In this document: one piece after another, positions 1 to 7,620 of the stretch | Numbering within the stretch: the first letter of the stretch is position 1 | Layout: the number at the start of each line of letters is the position of its first letter | DNA from: an uncultured Rhodospirillales bacterium | GTDB lineage: Bacteria; Pseudomonadota; Alphaproteobacteria; ATCC43930; CGMCC-115725 | Direction: 5' to 3' | Length of the DNA stretch: 64,000 nucleotides | NCBI GenBank assembly: GCA_903828515.1 | Contig: CAIKMD010000006.1 | Location: forward strand, 248,001 to 312,000 | Position numbers and translations under genes: made by a program | Notes under the pieces: model-generated | What the model saw: only the letters and a program-made list of their open reading frames with translations | Told to the model about the DNA's origin: nothing | Databases searched by the model: none

Positions 1-373
1 TCATCGCCGCATGGTCCATCCGCGCCTTGTAGGCGTCGGTCACGCGGGGCGGTGCGTCGGGCGGATTCTGTCCGAAGACGACGCCGCCCGGTGCCGCGCC
101 GCGCGCCATGATCTCGGTGCTGTAACCGGCGCCGGCCGCCATATCGAGCACGCGCCAGCCCGGCTGCACGCCGGTGAAGGCGAGGAGTTTGACCGGTTCG
201 CGGCGATCGTCGTTCTTGCGATCGGTATCGGTGCGATCGGGCGCATTGATGATCGCGGCGTAATTGATGGCCGTCGCTGGCGTGCCGGCGGTGGTGGTGC
301 CGGAGGTCGTGCAGGCGCCGAGCAGTGCAACGAGCGCGACGGCACCGAAAGCGGCGCGGGCGAATCCTCTCAT
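1..373 (-). CDS. SAM-dependent methyltransferase-like lipoprotein, 3' part cut by window edge
   Basis: This frame is open from an ATG at 373 to the left edge, and the ORF track omits it because the stop lies outside the window. The visible 124 residues begin with a lipoprotein signal peptide whose lipobox reads LLGAC (Cys at about residue 21), followed by a Thr/Gly-rich linker. The fold then enters a class I methyltransferase: GWRVLDMAAGAGYSTEIMA is a typical motif I SAM-binding loop. Exported or lipid-anchored predicted methyltransferases of this kind (COG4798-like) are known in Proteobacteria, but their substrates are not established. The catalytic half is missing here, so activity cannot be judged. 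It is divergent in context from nothing visible: the neighbour at 511-1515 lies on the same strand, upstream. Confidence 0.8.
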   Translation of the reverse strand, partial: MRGFARAAFGAVALVALLGACTTSGTTTAGTPATAINYAAIINAPDRTDTDRKNDDRREPVKLLAFTGVQPGWRVLDMAAGAGYSTEIMARGAAPGGVVFGQNPPDAPPRVTDAYKARMDHAAM

Positions 374-510
374 GTCGTCGTCCTTTTTTTCTGGTGTGGG
401 CCTTGTCGAGCGGGGGCGATCTTGGCGCGGGCCCCGCGTCGCCCGCAACGACTTTCGGCTACACGATTGCGTGTTGGTTTGCTTAAGGATTGAAGCCTGA
501 TCCTTGCGGC

Positions 511-1515
511 TCAGGCTTCGGGGCCACGCCACGCAACAAACCCCATCGCGTTGCCGGTTCCGGCGATCGAGCGATAGCAGGGCACGTAATCGACGATATC
601 GACCGGATAACCCAACTCGGCCATCGCACCCGCCACCGGAATCCAGTTTTTGATTTCCGACGTGCCGGACTGAAAGATCGGCTCGCCGAGTGCGGCTAGT
701 TGATCGATGCTCCGTGTCTTCATCGCGTCGAGGAAGGCGTTGTCGACCGACTCGTCGATGACGAAATGACTCAACCCGCCCGAACCGATCAAGGCCACTT
801 TGGCGTCGCTGTCCCACGAGGCAATGGCGCGGGCCAACGCCTTGCCGAAATCGTAGCAGCGCCGGATCGTCGGCTGATTGGGCGCGTAATAGGTATTGAT
901 CGCGAGCGGGACGTTCGGCACCACCCGGTCCTTCATGATCTGGCGATAGACGAAGCCGTAGGCGTGCGGGGTTTCGTCTTTGGGCATCTGCGTCATCGAG
1001 GCGACGTCGAAACCGTCGGCGGTCAGGCTCTGGGTAATGCGCAGCCCCAACCCCGGCACACCCTCGTGATGCGCGCCGCCCGGCGGGATGTGGCCGGGGA
1101 TGGCGATGGCGACGCCCGGCGCTGCCCTGGCGATCCGCTCGGGGATCCAGGGATTGTTGTTGATGGTGGTGCCGCGAAAGACGCTGAAGGCGGGGACGGT
1201 CGATTCGTCGAACATTTCCATGTGATCGTTGCCGACGATCACCGCGACGTCCGGCTTGGCCTCGGCCCAGATCGCGGCGAGCCGGTCGAGCGCCGCGCGG
1301 CAGGCGGCGCTGCGCCGCCGCCAGGTTTCCATATCGATCTCGCGCTCGAAATGCCCGTCCTTGCGCGCCTCGGCGAGCGCGTCGAAGCTCCAGGTTCGGC
1401 CTTTGTAGTGATGCATGATGCCGCGATCGAAGATCGCGCGCTGGCCCCATTGCTCGGGCGGCGTCGACAGCATGGGACCATGCGAGGTCCCCATTCCGAG
1501 CACGATCTTCGCCAT
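511..1515 (-). CDS. Class III extradiol ring-cleavage dioxygenase (LigB family)
   Basis: The 334-aa protein belongs to the LigB/protocatechuate 4,5-dioxygenase beta-subunit superfamily, whose members use non-haem Fe(II) to open catechol-type rings beside the hydroxyls. The expected active-site pieces are all visible. His12 lies in GTSHGPML, His98 in VGNDHMEMF, a Glu in the SEIKNW motif matches the third iron ligand, and the His in GGLSHF matches the acid-base His of LigB. No LigA-like alpha subunit is adjacent, so it probably acts alone, as gallate dioxygenase-type or other single-chain members do. The ATG at 1515 has a purine-rich GGAAAGGA upstream. It is divergent from the Rieske oxygenase at 1671, which suggests hydroxylation and ring cleavage of one aromatic substrate. 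A paralogue lies at 49880. The substrate is unknown. Confidence 0.85.
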   Translation of the reverse strand: MAKIVLGMGTSHGPMLSTPPEQWGQRAIFDRGIMHHYKGRTWSFDALAEARKDGHFEREIDMETWRRRSAACRAALDRLAAIWAEAKPDVAVIVGNDHMEMFDESTVPAFSVFRGTTINNNPWIPERIARAAPGVAIAIPGHIPPGGAHHEGVPGLGLRITQSLTADGFDVASMTQMPKDETPHAYGFVYRQIMKDRVVPNVPLAINTYYAPNQPTIRRCYDFGKALARAIASWDSDAKVALIGSGGLSHFVIDESVDNAFLDAMKTRSIDQLAALGEPIFQSGTSEIKNWIPVAGAMAELGYPVDIVDYVPCYRSIAGTGNAMGFVAWRGPEA

Positions 1516-1670
1516 GGCTGGTCCTTTCCGTCGGCCGGATCATAGCGCGACAGCGTGCTCCCGCGCGATTGCCTTGTCGCGCGGCGACGAACGCCTTAAA
1601 AATAAGGGGTAAAGCAAGGACGCCGGAATTTTCGATCGCCGCCGGGCGTCAGAGGAAACGAGGTCATCCG

Positions 1671-2942
1671 ATGTTGAAACCCGAAGACAACGAACGCCTG
1701 TGCCGGGTCGGTCCCGGAACGCCGGGCGGCGACATGATGCGCCGTTATTGGCAGCCGGCGGCGCTCGCCGTCGAAGTGCCGGTCAAGGACGGCGCGCCGG
1801 TGCGCGTGCGCATCCTCGGCGAGGACCTGATCGCCTTTCGCGACAGCAACGGCCGCGTCGGCCTGGTCGATGCGTTCTGTCCGCATCGCCGCGCGCCGAT
1901 GTTCTTTGCCCGCAACGAGGAATGCGGTCTGCGCTGCGTCTATCACGGCTGGAAATTCGATGCTGACGGCAAATGCGTCGACATGCCGTCGGAGCCGGCG
2001 GACTCGCCGATGAAGACGGGGATGTCGATCAAATCCTATCCGACGGTCGAACGCGGCGGCGTGATCTGGGCCTATCTCGGTCCCAAAGACAAGATGCCGG
2101 CGCCGCCCGATTACGAATGGATTCGCGCGCCGGAAACCCATCGCCACGTCTCGAAGACCTTCGAGGATTGCAACTGGCTCCAGGCGCTGGAGGGCGGGCT
2201 CGATACCGCACACGGCTCGTTCCTGCACAACAACCGCCTGGGCGATAATCGTTTGCTGCGGCAACGCGACGGCGCGCCGAAGATCGAAGTCGAGCCGACC
2301 GATTACGGCTACTACTACGTCTCGACCCGCAAGCCGGCCGACAACGAACGCTATGTCCGCGTCTATCAGTACATCATGCCGGCGCAGCAGATGCGCGCCA
2401 ACATCATGGCGCGTATCGGCGGCCGTTCGGAAACCCCGAAGATCGACGGGCATGTCTGGGTTCCGGTCGATGACGAGCATTGCTGCGTCTACAACTGGAC
2501 CTACGCCTATGACCGCGCGTCGCCGATCTCGCCCGAGACCTTCGAGAAAATCGAAGAGGAATACGGGCGCGGGCAAAAGGATTTCATTCCCGGCACGTAT
2601 CATCTGAAACTCAACAAGTCGAACGACTACATGATCGATCGGCAGGCACAGAAGCGCGATACCTTCACCGGGATCAAGGGCGTGAACACCCAGGATTTCG
2701 CGTTGCAGGAATGCATGGAGCCGATCGTCGATCGTTCCAAGGAGCATCTCGGTACGTCGGACCGCGCCATCGTGACGATGCGCCGGATGCTGCTCGAAGC
2801 GGTCGATGCGGCTTCGCGCGGCGAGAAACTGCCGGGCACCGATCCGGCGACTCATCGCGGCGTGCGCGCGCACGAAGCGATGATCCCGGCCGATCAGGAT
2901 TGGCAGACCGCTTTCGGCGACGACGTCCGCGCGAAGTGGTGA
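1671..2942 (+). CDS. Rieske [2Fe-2S] aromatic ring-hydroxylating oxygenase, phthalate 4,5-dioxygenase-like alpha subunit
   Basis: The 423-aa oxygenase component resembles Pht3/phthalate-dioxygenase and vanillate-demethylase type enzymes, which hydroxylate or O-demethylate aromatic acids with electrons from a separate reductase. The Rieske cluster ligands are CPH at 70-72 and CVYH at 89-92. The catalytic iron site is DTAHGSFLH, with Asp178, His181 and His186. I moved the start from 1569 to the ATG at 1671 because the protein then begins in the usual family position and AGAGGAAACGAGG precedes it. No reductase or ferredoxin gene is nearby, so electrons must come from elsewhere. It is flanked by an extradiol dioxygenase and a VOC protein. 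The specific substrate cannot be told from sequence alone. Confidence 0.88.
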   Translation: MLKPEDNERLCRVGPGTPGGDMMRRYWQPAALAVEVPVKDGAPVRVRILGEDLIAFRDSNGRVGLVDAFCPHRRAPMFFARNEECGLRCVYHGWKFDADGKCVDMPSEPADSPMKTGMSIKSYPTVERGGVIWAYLGPKDKMPAPPDYEWIRAPETHRHVSKTFEDCNWLQALEGGLDTAHGSFLHNNRLGDNRLLRQRDGAPKIEVEPTDYGYYYVSTRKPADNERYVRVYQYIMPAQQMRANIMARIGGRSETPKIDGHVWVPVDDEHCCVYNWTYAYDRASPISPETFEKIEEEYGRGQKDFIPGTYHLKLNKSNDYMIDRQAQKRDTFTGIKGVNTQDFALQECMEPIVDRSKEHLGTSDRAIVTMRRMLLEAVDAASRGEKLPGTDPATHRGVRAHEAMIPADQDWQTAFGDDVRAKW

Positions 2943-2960
2943 GGCGCGTTCTTCAATAAG

Positions 2961-2992
2961 ACCGTCATGCCCGCGCAGGCCGGCATGACGGT
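2961..2992. terminator. Hairpin with perfect 11-bp stem, likely bidirectional terminator or intergenic repeat
   Basis: ACCGTCATGCC and GGCATGACGGT are perfect reverse complements separated by 10 bases. The element sits between two convergent genes, the Rieske oxygenase and the VOC protein. It resembles the GTCAT...ATGAC intergenic palindromes common in GC-rich Proteobacteria. No clear U-tract follows, so termination is inferred. Confidence 0.55.
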
Positions 2993-3012
2993 TGAAGCCT
3001 TCGAACGTCGCG

Positions 3013-3411
3013 TTAGATCTTGATGCCCTTCCAGGCGTGGTCCGGCGGCGAGATGTCGAACACGATGCCGAACGGGTCGCGGTATTTGATTTCGACGGCC
3101 ATGCCGGCGCGGCCTTCGGTGAGGAACTTGCCGCCATTGTCTTTGATGGTCTGATCCATCGCCTGGAATTCCTTGGGGTCCTCGACCACGAAGCCGATGT
3201 GGTGAAGGCCGACGAAATCCTTGCCGCGCTCGTCGCCGGCATCCTCGTCGGTGCGGAATTTGAGCAGCGTCACGTTCATCACCCCGTCCGACATCGAAAC
3301 GGCGACGTCGTTCTCGTGGAGCTTGGTGAACCCGAAGACGTTCTCGTAGAACGCCGCTTCGCGCTTGAGGTCGTTGACCGTGATCGCGACGTGTCTCAGC
3401 TTGGCCGTCAT
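3013..3411 (-). CDS. VOC-family (glyoxalase/bleomycin resistance/dioxygenase) protein
   Basis: The single-domain protein of 132 aa opens with KLRHVAITVNDLKREAAFYENVFGF, the standard first beta-alpha-beta unit of vicinal oxygen chelate proteins. A second unit contains LHHIGFVVED, and it ends with a metal-site-like IKYRDPFGIVFDI segment. VOC proteins bind a divalent metal and act as isomerases, lyases, dioxygenases or binding proteins. The reaction here is unknown. I chose the ATG at 3411 rather than 3447: AGGTGGG lies just upstream and the first 12 residues of the longer ORF look like leader sequence. It is convergent with the Rieske oxygenase, which may place it in the same aromatic pathway. 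Confidence 0.82.
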   Translation of the reverse strand: MTAKLRHVAITVNDLKREAAFYENVFGFTKLHENDVAVSMSDGVMNVTLLKFRTDEDAGDERGKDFVGLHHIGFVVEDPKEFQAMDQTIKDNGGKFLTEGRAGMAVEIKYRDPFGIVFDISPPDHAWKGIKI

Positions 3412-3627
3412 TTCCCACCTGCCTTTGTCTGGAGCCGTTGGTCGCATCCTATCAAAGCGGGGCGCGGTGGGCGAGAGGCCCCGCTCGGGGCCGCTGCCGG
3501 CCGATTGTTCGGCTGCGGCGAACGACCCATCCCGCTTTTGCCCGGTTATCCGACCGCATGACCCACCCTATTTCCATGAAGTGAGGCCGCCAAGCGTGGA
3601 TGCCTCGGAAATTAAAGGGAGTTCATC

Positions 3628-3810
3628 ATGCGTATCAATTCGCTTCTTCAGGCCGGTCTGGTTGCCTTCGCGTTGACCGCGGGTCTCACGGCGGTTGCCC
3701 CGGCCTTCGCGGCGCCCGCCAACCAGACCCAGGCTCAGCAGCAATCGAACACCGGCCCCTATGACGGCGCGTGGTTCGAGGCGTCGAAACAGAGCCTCGG
3801 CGCCAACTAA
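3628..3810 (+). CDS. Small secreted protein of unknown function
   Basis: This 60-aa protein has a clear Sec signal peptide: MRINSLLQAG, a hydrophobic core, then an Ala-x-Ala cleavage site near APAFAAPA. Cleavage would leave about 32 residues rich in Gln, Asn and Ser that end SLGAN. An AAGGGAG ribosome-binding site precedes the ATG. I do not recognise the family. It is followed 87 bases later by another small exported protein on the same strand, so the two may form a pair. Confidence that it is a real gene rests on the signal peptide, RBS and codon use. Confidence 0.6.
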   Translation: MRINSLLQAGLVAFALTAGLTAVAPAFAAPANQTQAQQQSNTGPYDGAWFEASKQSLGAN

Positions 3811-3897
3811 CGCCGCGATCTGATCTGGCAGAGATGGGGCGGGGCCAGGCGGCTCCGCTCCACCTCTCCCACCGCCCTTTTTCGTTGAAAGCACATC

Positions 3898-4173
3898 ATG
3901 AGTACCGCGTTTTCATCCCCGCGCCGCGCGCTCGCGTCGCTCCTCTTCGCCGCCATTGTGGCCTTCGCGCTGCCCGCCCTGTCGCAGGCGGCGCAGGACG
4001 CCTTTATCGTGTCGCGACCGACACCGCTCGACATCGCTCGGGCGCGCGAAGCGCTGACCCAGGGCGGTCCCTTCGATCCCACGCCCGAGCGTGCCTCCGC
4101 GCCGTGGATTTCGTCCGGCGTCTCAGGCGGAGACGACGCAGGCGCGGCCGCGACCGGCCGGCCGTCGCGTTGA
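3898..4173 (+). CDS. Small secreted hypothetical protein
   Basis: The 91-aa product has a Sec signal peptide (basic SPRRALAS, a hydrophobic stretch of about 16 residues, and an AQAA-like cleavage site near residue 33). The remaining roughly 58 residues include TPLDIARAREALTQGG and a Gly/Ala-rich tail. No domain is recognised. It lies downstream of the 60-aa secreted protein and ends ten bases before the convergent LysR gene. The two small proteins share only general architecture, not obvious sequence. Confidence 0.55.
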   Translation: MSTAFSSPRRALASLLFAAIVAFALPALSQAAQDAFIVSRPTPLDIARAREALTQGGPFDPTPERASAPWISSGVSGGDDAGAAATGRPSR

Positions 4174-4183
4174 CCGCAGGCGA

Positions 4184-5095
4184 TTATCGGCCGCCGCGCC
4201 GGGATTTCTCATCCTGGCGGAAAAAGTCGATCAGCGCCTGAAGCGCGGCCGGAGTCTGGCGGCGGCTCGGGTAATAGAGGCTGAGGCCGCTTCCGGCCGG
4301 CATCCATCCCTCGAGAACCGGCACGAGCTGCTTGCCGGCGATCGCTGCTTCGACATAGACGCGCGGAATCGCAGCGAGCCCGATGCCGTCGAGAACGGCG
4401 CGGCCGACCAGTTCGACGTCGTTGAGGATCAGCGTGCCGCTCACCGGCACCTCGAAAGTCTTGCCGCCTTTCTCGAATCGCCACGGGATGAGCGCTCCAT
4501 TGGAGAGCCGCATGCGGATGCCGTTATGTTCGGTCAGCTCCTGCGGCGTGGTCGGCCTTTTGTGTTGGGCGAAATAACCGGGCGATCCCACGACCACAGT
4601 TCGCATGTCGTCGGTCAGGCGTACCGCGATCATGTCGTGGTCGATCCGGTTCGCCGCGCGAATGCCGGCATCGTATTGCTGCGAGACGATATCGACATTG
4701 GCGCTGTCGACGGCGATCTCGAGGCGGATATCCGGATAGAGCGCGGTGAAGCGCGCCAGCATCGGCGCGATCACCGACGGAACAGCCGGCGGCGCAACGG
4801 TCAGGCGCACCAGGCCCGACGGCGTGTCGCGAAACGCGTTCACCGAATCGAGCGCTGCCTCGTATTGATCGAGCAGCGGTTTGAGCCTTTCCATCAGCCG
4901 TTCGCCGGCCTCGGTTACCGACACGCTGCGCGTCGTGCGGTTGAGCAGGCGCACGCCCAACCGTTCCTCGAAGGCGCTGATGGTTTCGCTCAAGGTCGCG
5001 GTGGCGATGCCGATCTGCTTGGCCGCCTTGGTGAAGTTTCGCTGCTCGGCCACGGCCATGAAAGCCGTGAATTCGCCATAGGGCGTTCTGCGCAT
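4184..5095 (-). CDS. LysR-family transcriptional regulator
   Basis: The 303-aa protein has a standard LysR layout. Residues about 5-65 form a winged helix-turn-helix (FTAFMAVAEQRNFTKAAKQIGIATATLSETISAFEERLGVRLLNRTTR motifs), followed by a periplasmic-binding-protein-like effector domain starting near residue 90. It is transcribed divergently from the FMN reductase at 5255 across a 159-bp gap. This is the classic arrangement in which a LysR protein controls its neighbour and itself. The effector is unknown. Because the target looks like a quinone or azo reductase, a redox-active aromatic or quinone is a reasonable guess, but only a guess. Confidence 0.9.
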   Translation of the reverse strand: MRRTPYGEFTAFMAVAEQRNFTKAAKQIGIATATLSETISAFEERLGVRLLNRTTRSVSVTEAGERLMERLKPLLDQYEAALDSVNAFRDTPSGLVRLTVAPPAVPSVIAPMLARFTALYPDIRLEIAVDSANVDIVSQQYDAGIRAANRIDHDMIAVRLTDDMRTVVVGSPGYFAQHKRPTTPQELTEHNGIRMRLSNGALIPWRFEKGGKTFEVPVSGTLILNDVELVGRAVLDGIGLAAIPRVYVEAAIAGKQLVPVLEGWMPAGSGLSLYYPSRRQTPAALQALIDFFRQDEKSRRGGR

Positions 5096-5155
5096 CTCGA
5101 CCTCATCGGAGCATTGGTGCGGCGATCATACAAAGCCGGCAAAGCTTCCGCATTG

Positions 5156-5170
5156 TTCGGCGAGCCCGAA
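5156..5170. promoter_or_regulatory. Candidate LysR-type dyad in divergent intergenic region
   Basis: TTCGG-CGAGC-CCGAA is a perfect 5-bp inverted repeat with a 5-bp spacer, sitting between the lysR and FMN-reductase starts. LysR proteins usually bind interrupted dyads in such gaps. The repeat is short in GC-rich DNA and could be chance. Confidence 0.3.
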
Positions 5171-5254
5171 GGACGCATTCGTGCCATGCCGGATTATCGG
5201 TCGGCGCGCCCACGCGTATGTAAAGGGCCGAACCCGAACAAAGGAAATCGTCTC

Positions 5255-5842
5255 ATGTCCACCGCCAAAGATATCGCCGTCCTCGTCGGCAGCCTGCGCG
5301 CCGCGTCGATCAACCGCAACGCCGCCCACGCCCTGCAAGCGTTGTCGCCTGACGGGTTGCGGCTCGACATCGTCGAGATCGGTCACCTGCCGTTCTACAA
5401 TCCCGAATTCGACGAAGCGCCCGCGTCGGTGCCGGCCGGCTATGTCGCCTTCCGCAACCGCATCGCGCGCGCCGACGGCGTTCTGTTCCTCACGCCCGAA
5501 TACAATCGCACCCTGCCGGCGGTTTTGAAGAACGCGGTCGATATCGGCACGCGTCCTTACGGCAAGAGCGTCTGGGCGGGAAAACCTGCCGGCGTCATCA
5601 GCATCTCGATGGGAGCATTGGGCGGTTTCGGCGCCAATCAGGATCTGCGCCGCCTGCTCGCCAATGTCGACATGCCGACGATGCAACAGCCCGAGGCCTA
5701 TATCGGCGAAGGCCACAAACTCTTCGACGGCGCCACGGTGACCGCCGAATCGACACGTCTGTTCCTGCGCCAATATCTCGATCGGTTCGCGGTCTGGACC
5801 GACCGCCACGCCGTCGCGCCGGTGGCGGCTTTGGTCGCCTAG
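5255..5842 (+). CDS. NADPH-dependent FMN reductase (ChrR/quinone reductase type)
   Basis: The 195-aa flavodoxin-fold protein begins with IAVLVGSLRAASINRNAAHAL, the phosphate-binding loop of the NADPH-dependent FMN reductase family. TPEYNRTLPAVLKNAVD is the conserved signature segment found in ChrR, YieF and AzoBP-type enzymes. These homotetrameric enzymes reduce quinones, chromate or azo dyes with NAD(P)H and FMN. The long ORF in the track starts at 4091 but runs antisense through lysR. The true start is the ATG at 5255, which has AAGGAAATCG upstream and gives a full-length family member. It is divergent from the LysR regulator and overlaps the convergent dehydrogenase stop by 4 bases. Confidence 0.9.
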   Translation: MSTAKDIAVLVGSLRAASINRNAAHALQALSPDGLRLDIVEIGHLPFYNPEFDEAPASVPAGYVAFRNRIARADGVLFLTPEYNRTLPAVLKNAVDIGTRPYGKSVWAGKPAGVISISMGALGGFGANQDLRRLLANVDMPTMQQPEAYIGEGHKLFDGATVTAESTRLFLRQYLDRFAVWTDRHAVAPVAALVA

Positions 5843-6789
5843 GTCAGGACACGATGGGCGAGGGGCTCGCCCTTGAGCCAGCGGGCGAGATTGTCGCCCG
5901 CGACCTTGGCCAACCGGTTCGGCATGACCGGCCCCGAGGCGCCCGCCATGTGCGGCGTGATCAGGAGATTGGGCGCATCCCATAACGGGTGACCCTCGGG
6001 CAACGGCTCGGGCTCGGTGACGTCGAGCCCGGCGCCGCCGATCGTGCCGGCCTTGAGCGCGACGGCCAGCGCCTCGCAATCGATCACATAGCCGCGCGCG
6101 ATGTTGACCAGCACCGCGGTCTTTTTCATCAACGCGAGTTCCGGTCCGCCGATCAGGTGACGCGTCTCGGGGCTCGGCGCCAGCGCGATGACCACCGCGT
6201 CGACGCGCGGCAAGAGTTCATGGAGCCGCGTGACCGGCATCGACTCATCAGCGTGAGGGTGCGGCAGGCCCTGGCGCGTCACCGCGACGACCTGGGCGCC
6301 GAATTCTTTCAGCAAGCGCCCGATCTCGCTGCCGATATGCCCGAAGCCGATGACCGCGATGGTCCCGCCATAGGGAATGGCGAGCGTCGGTCCTTCATGG
6401 CGCGCCCAGACATGTTTCTGCTGGGCGGCGAAAAACACCGGAAAGCGTTTTTGCAGGGCCAACAACAGCGCGATCGCGTGGGTCGCGACCGAAGGCCCGA
6501 ACGCATCGCCCGCATTGGTGATCGGGATACCCGCTGGCGTGCCGTGACGGGCGACCGCATCGAACCCGGCGGACAGAAGCTGAATCCATTTGAGGCGCTT
6601 GGCGCGCATCAGCATGCGCGCGACATTGGCCGAATAAAGCGAATCCGGAATGAGCAGCAACTCGGCCGGCTCGATCGCGGCTTCGAGCGCGGCCTCGTCG
6701 GCGGTAACGACGATCGGCCCCGCGGTCAACGCGCTGAGCCGCGTGACGATCGGAATCGGATTCTGCATCGCGCGAATGACGATATTCAT
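5839..6789 (-). CDS. D-isomer-specific 2-hydroxyacid dehydrogenase (NAD-binding)
   Basis: The 316-aa protein fits the GhrA/SerA-like 2-hydroxyacid dehydrogenases, which interconvert 2-oxo acids and D-2-hydroxy acids. The Rossmann motif is VIGFGHIGSEIGRLL, a GxGxxG with downstream small residues. The catalytic triad can be placed as Arg in NIARGYVID, Glu in VTEPEPLPEGHPLW and His in LITPHMAG. The region after the fingerprint starts VAVTRQG, so the cofactor specificity is unclear; an Arg could favour NADPH. Its neighbours do not fix the substrate. The gene has its own apparent promoter region on the far side and shares a 4-bp tail overlap with the FMN reductase. Confidence 0.88.
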   Translation of the reverse strand: MNIVIRAMQNPIPIVTRLSALTAGPIVVTADEAALEAAIEPAELLLIPDSLYSANVARMLMRAKRLKWIQLLSAGFDAVARHGTPAGIPITNAGDAFGPSVATHAIALLLALQKRFPVFFAAQQKHVWARHEGPTLAIPYGGTIAVIGFGHIGSEIGRLLKEFGAQVVAVTRQGLPHPHADESMPVTRLHELLPRVDAVVIALAPSPETRHLIGGPELALMKKTAVLVNIARGYVIDCEALAVALKAGTIGGAGLDVTEPEPLPEGHPLWDAPNLLITPHMAGASGPVMPNRLAKVAGDNLARWLKGEPLAHRVLT

Positions 6790-6870
6790 GCGTCGTCCTG
6801 TCGAAATGAAGGCCGAGGGTGTCGCAGCGTCCCGCCCGAGTCAATCGACGCGCGACGCGGGGACCGAGAT

Positions 6871-7359
6871 CTATCGCAGAGCGGCGATCGGCTTGCTGCG
6901 GGCGCCGAACGCCTCGATCGTGCCGCCGGCGGAATTTTCCCGGCTGTCGCGAATAAGCTTGGTCAGGGTCTCGCGCAGGAACGTCGCTTCCTCGGGCGAC
7001 AAGGCGCCGAAGAATTGCATCTCAAATCCCTCGACGTCCTTGTTGCAGCGCGCGAGCAAACTGGTGCCCTTTGCGGTGAGACTGACGCGCAACATGCGCC
7101 GATGCGCCGGGTCCTCGACGCGGCGCAGCAGGCCGCGGCGTTCGAGGTCGGCGACGATCTCGTGGCTCGATTGCGGCGCGACGCCGAGCCGCCGCGCGAG
7201 CGCGGCCAGGAAGACGCCGTCGCGATGCTCGTTGACCACGCTCAGAACGATGTATTGCGACGGCGTCAGACCGAAGGTCTGCACGACGGCATCGAGTTGC
7301 TGGTAATTGGCGAGCTGCGCCTGGCGCAGGAGATAGCTCAGCAGGACGTTTTTTTGCAT
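6871..7359 (-). CDS. MarR-family regulator, FerR/CouR-like, of the hydroxycinnamate module
   Basis: The true gene is the 3' part of a longer ORF. The ATG at 7359 gives 162 aa beginning MQKNVLLSYLLRQAQLANYQQLDAVV. The winged helix is visible: FLAALARRLGVAPQSSHEIVADLERRGLLRRVEDPAHRRMLRVSLTAKG motifs at about residues 50-105, including the DxRxx wing-like DPAHRR. It diverges from the hydratase-lyase at 7621, with a perfect palindrome 25 bases upstream of its start. In Sphingobium and Rhodopseudomonas, MarR proteins in this position (FerR, CouR) repress ferulate or coumarate genes and are released by the CoA thioester. The same logic is inferred here. Confidence 0.88.
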   Translation of the reverse strand: MQKNVLLSYLLRQAQLANYQQLDAVVQTFGLTPSQYIVLSVVNEHRDGVFLAALARRLGVAPQSSHEIVADLERRGLLRRVEDPAHRRMLRVSLTAKGTSLLARCNKDVEGFEMQFFGALSPEEATFLRETLTKLIRDSRENSAGGTIEAFGARSKPIAALR

Positions 7360-7383
7360 TCGGTTTTCACCCGCTTGACGCGT

Positions 7384-7400
7384 TATCAGGTAACCTGATA
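7384..7400. promoter_or_regulatory. Perfect 17-bp palindrome, probable MarR operator
   Basis: TATCAGGT-A-ACCTGATA is an exact 8-bp inverted repeat around one central base. It lies between the divergent marR and hydratase-lyase genes, 25 bases before the marR ATG. A TTGACG at 7375-7380 abuts it and could be a -35 box for the plus-strand operon, although the matching -10 (GATAGG) is poor. A degenerate half-site, AAACCTGTAAGGT, follows at about 7403. Size and position fit a MarR dimer site. Binding is inferred. Confidence 0.75.
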
Positions 7401-7620
7401 GGAAACCTGTAAGGTCGCCGGAAATCGAAGTCAAGGTGATCGGTGACGTGACGGCAGGGAAGGAATCGTCGCGGCTTACTTCCCCTCCGGTTTTTGTTAG
7501 TCTCCCGGACAGGATCGCAGCGCGTCGCGCAAGCGATTGGGGCCGGGGAGCGTCGCGTCGGAATTGCCGCCGACATCGTTTCGGGTTTTCATCCAACATC
7601 GAATGTGAAGGGGAGTCGCC

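Noticed and set aside
1596-3242. 548-aa minus-strand ORF opposite the Rieske oxygenase
   Set aside because: Shadow reading; the Rieske cluster and iron-site motifs are on the plus strand.
3477-3492. GGCCCCGCTCGGGGCC palindrome
   Set aside because: Only a 7-bp stem with a two-base loop in very GC-rich DNA, too tight a loop for a good terminator and no U-tract.
4091-5842. 583-aa plus-strand ORF covering lysR and the FMN reductase
   Set aside because: The first 1.1 kb is antisense to the LysR gene and has no domain; only the part from ATG 5255 is a real protein.
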